Below, one piece after another: positions 6,744 through 7,728 of a stretch of 7,728 nt of DNA (position 1 is the first letter of the stretch; every line of letters begins with the position of its first letter). Source of the stretch: Candidatus Solibacter sp. (GTDB lineage Bacteria; Acidobacteriota; Terriglobia; Bryobacterales; Bryobacteraceae); NCBI GenBank assembly GCA_017883355.1, contig JADGNS010000184.1, positions 1 through 7,728 of the forward strand. The letters run 5' to 3'. The notes under the pieces were generated by a model, which ran no database searches, was not told the DNA's origin, and saw only the letters and a program-made list of their open reading frames with translations. Position numbers and translations under genes: made by a program.

Positions 6744-7673
6744 TTATCTCAGGAAAAACCCTTCGCTATTCGAACCGTGTATGGATATGTGGCACGTGGT
6801 GCATTTCTGGAACTTCGGATCCAGCATGTTGTGATTTCTGGATTGCAGCGGCACCCCGTTATTGCGCGTGCCGAAATCCGCGGCGCCGTTATGGCACTCC
6901 AGGCATAGCGTGAACACCACCGGCCGCCGCAGCAGTTTCGCGTTCATCGAGCCATGCGGGTTGTGGCACGTTTCGCAGCCCTCCAACCGTACCGGAGCAT
7001 GCTCGTATACGAACGGACCCCGCTTGTCCATGTGGCACTTGACGCACGGCGATTCCGTGTTCAGCGCCTGCTCCATCATGCGCGGCTTCTGCCCCATCTT
7101 CCACGTAGCGTCGAACGAGCCGTGCGGATTGTGACAGTCCGTACACTGCATGAAGCCTTCATTCACGCGGTGCTTGGAGGGCATGGAGAACTGCGCGCGC
7201 ACCGTGGCGTGGCAGCCATAGCAGAGTTCGGCTTGCTTCTTCGCCAGCAGGGATTTCGGCGTGGCCGGATGGTGGATCGAGTGGCAACTCGTACATGCCA
7301 CGTCGTTCTTGGTATGTTCCGATCGCTGAATGTTCGCGCGCGCCAGATCGCGCGCATGGCACCCCAGGCATGTCTCCAGCGCCTGCTTTGGCGGCATCAG
7401 CGAAAACGCCCGCGGGATGGTCGTCTTTCCGCCCCGCGCCTCCACGTGCTTCTGTGCCGGTCCGTGACAGCCTTCGCACCCCGTCTTCTCCTCCGGTTCC
7501 TTACCCGATGCGATGCTCTTATAGTGCGGATTCTTATAAAAGTTCATCCACACGTCGGCATGGCAGGTCTTACAGGCGTTGCTGCCGATGTACCCGGATC
7601 CCGTGGCGGGCGGCGTCGCCTGGGTCTGTGCGGCGGCTGCGGTCGTCACCAGCAGCAGTAACCATTTGCGCAT
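6744..7673 (-). CDS. Periplasmic decaheme c-type cytochrome, MtrA/DmsE/PioA family
   Basis: Secreted electron-transfer protein predicted to carry ten covalently bound hemes and to thread into the adjacent barrel. With the start at 7673 it has 309 residues, close to MtrA and DmsE. A signal peptide (MRKWLLLLVTTAAAA) precedes ten CXXCH motifs, first Cys at residues 34, 66, 102, 127, 151, 177, 210, 233, 257 and 291. Extra histidines for bis-His ligation are plentiful, including NPHG after hemes 6 and 8 and HISIHG at the last heme. Hemes 3-6 and 7-10 look like a repeated block. ATG 7673 is preferred over the upstream in-frame ATG at 7721 because it starts directly on a signal peptide and has GGGAG 5 nt upstream; the 16 residues before it (MRYREPPSSR...) are not signal-like. 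Maturation needs a cytochrome c assembly system encoded elsewhere. It precedes the barrel gene in one operon. Confidence 0.93.
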   Translation of the reverse strand: MRKWLLLLVTTAAAAQTQATPPATGSGYIGSNACKTCHADVWMNFYKNPHYKSIASGKEPEEKTGCEGCHGPAQKHVEARGGKTTIPRAFSLMPPKQALETCLGCHARDLARANIQRSEHTKNDVACTSCHSIHHPATPKSLLAKKQAELCYGCHATVRAQFSMPSKHRVNEGFMQCTDCHNPHGSFDATWKMGQKPRMMEQALNTESPCVKCHMDKRGPFVYEHAPVRLEGCETCHNPHGSMNAKLLRRPVVFTLCLECHNGAADFGTRNNGVPLQSRNHNMLDPKFQKCTTCHISIHGSNSEGFFLR

Positions 7674-7678
7674 TGAAG

Positions 7679-7683
7679 CTCCC
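7679..7683 (-). promoter_or_regulatory. Shine-Dalgarno site deciding the cytochrome start
   Basis: Read on the - strand, GGGAG lies 5 nt before ATG 7673. It is the clearest ribosome-binding site in the window and fixes the start at the signal-peptide methionine rather than at the ATG 48 nt upstream. No convincing -10/-35 pair is visible in the remaining bases to 7728, so the promoter probably lies further upstream. Confidence 0.65.
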
Positions 7684-7728
7684 GAAGCAATTCGACTGCT
7701 GGGCGGCTCCCTGTACCGCACGGCAGCC

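Noticed and set aside
5314..6834. 506-codon open frame on the + strand opposite the barrel gene
   Set aside because: Antisense shadow of a GC-rich gene: Arg/Val/His-rich with no domain, while the - strand frame has a signal peptide, barrel pattern and terminal Phe.
7674..7721. Cytochrome start at ATG 7721
   Set aside because: Would put 16 charged/polar residues before the signal peptide, while ATG 7673 has GGGAG at ideal spacing and begins directly on the signal peptide.

Overview
The window is GC-rich DNA from a Gram-negative-type bacterium (signal peptides, an outer-membrane beta-barrel, a periplasmic multiheme cytochrome). A coproheme decarboxylase (the coproporphyrin-dependent heme route), an MtrA/MtrB-type porin-cytochrome pair and small GC-rich palindromic repeats together fit an Acidobacteriota genome of the Solibacter/Bryobacter kind. 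That placement is an inference from gene content and style; no rRNA or other taxonomic marker is present.

Layout. Bases 1-136 hold no supportable gene. They carry a long imperfect palindrome (33-106) with GGGGACAGAC ends, followed by a perfect TATAAT (125-130). On the + strand, four tightly packed genes run from 137 to 4584: hemQ/chdC (coproheme decarboxylase), trmFO (tRNA m5U54 methyltransferase, TTG start), a XerC-type tyrosine recombinase, and a MATE-family multidrug/Na+ exporter. Gaps and overlaps are +2 nt, an overlap of 14 or 26 nt, and an ATGA overlap, so they are almost certainly one transcription unit. Their jobs are housekeeping but unrelated: heme synthesis, tRNA modification, chromosome dimer resolution and efflux. 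The trmFO-xerC adjacency recalls the trmFO-xerC(codV)-hslVU order of Firmicutes.

Bases 4585-4701 are a convergent intergenic region built almost entirely of short repeats: a GGCAGGCG-type hairpin element, a 7-bp stem-loop with a pyrimidine tail that may be a terminator, and a tandem CTCTGCGT doublet. A sibling of the GGCAGGCG element lies inside the MATE gene, in frame, and encodes an extra loop.

On the - strand, 7673-4702, is a two-gene operon: a secreted decaheme c-type cytochrome (ten CXXCH motifs, MtrA/DmsE/PioA family) followed 5 nt later by a 678-residue outer-membrane beta-barrel that fits the MtrB/PioB family. The pair is the most notable system here. By family precedent the barrel sheathes the decaheme wire and moves electrons across the outer membrane, to or from an extracellular partner. 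No extracellular MtrC-like cytochrome gene is in the window; the operon's upstream side lies beyond 7728.
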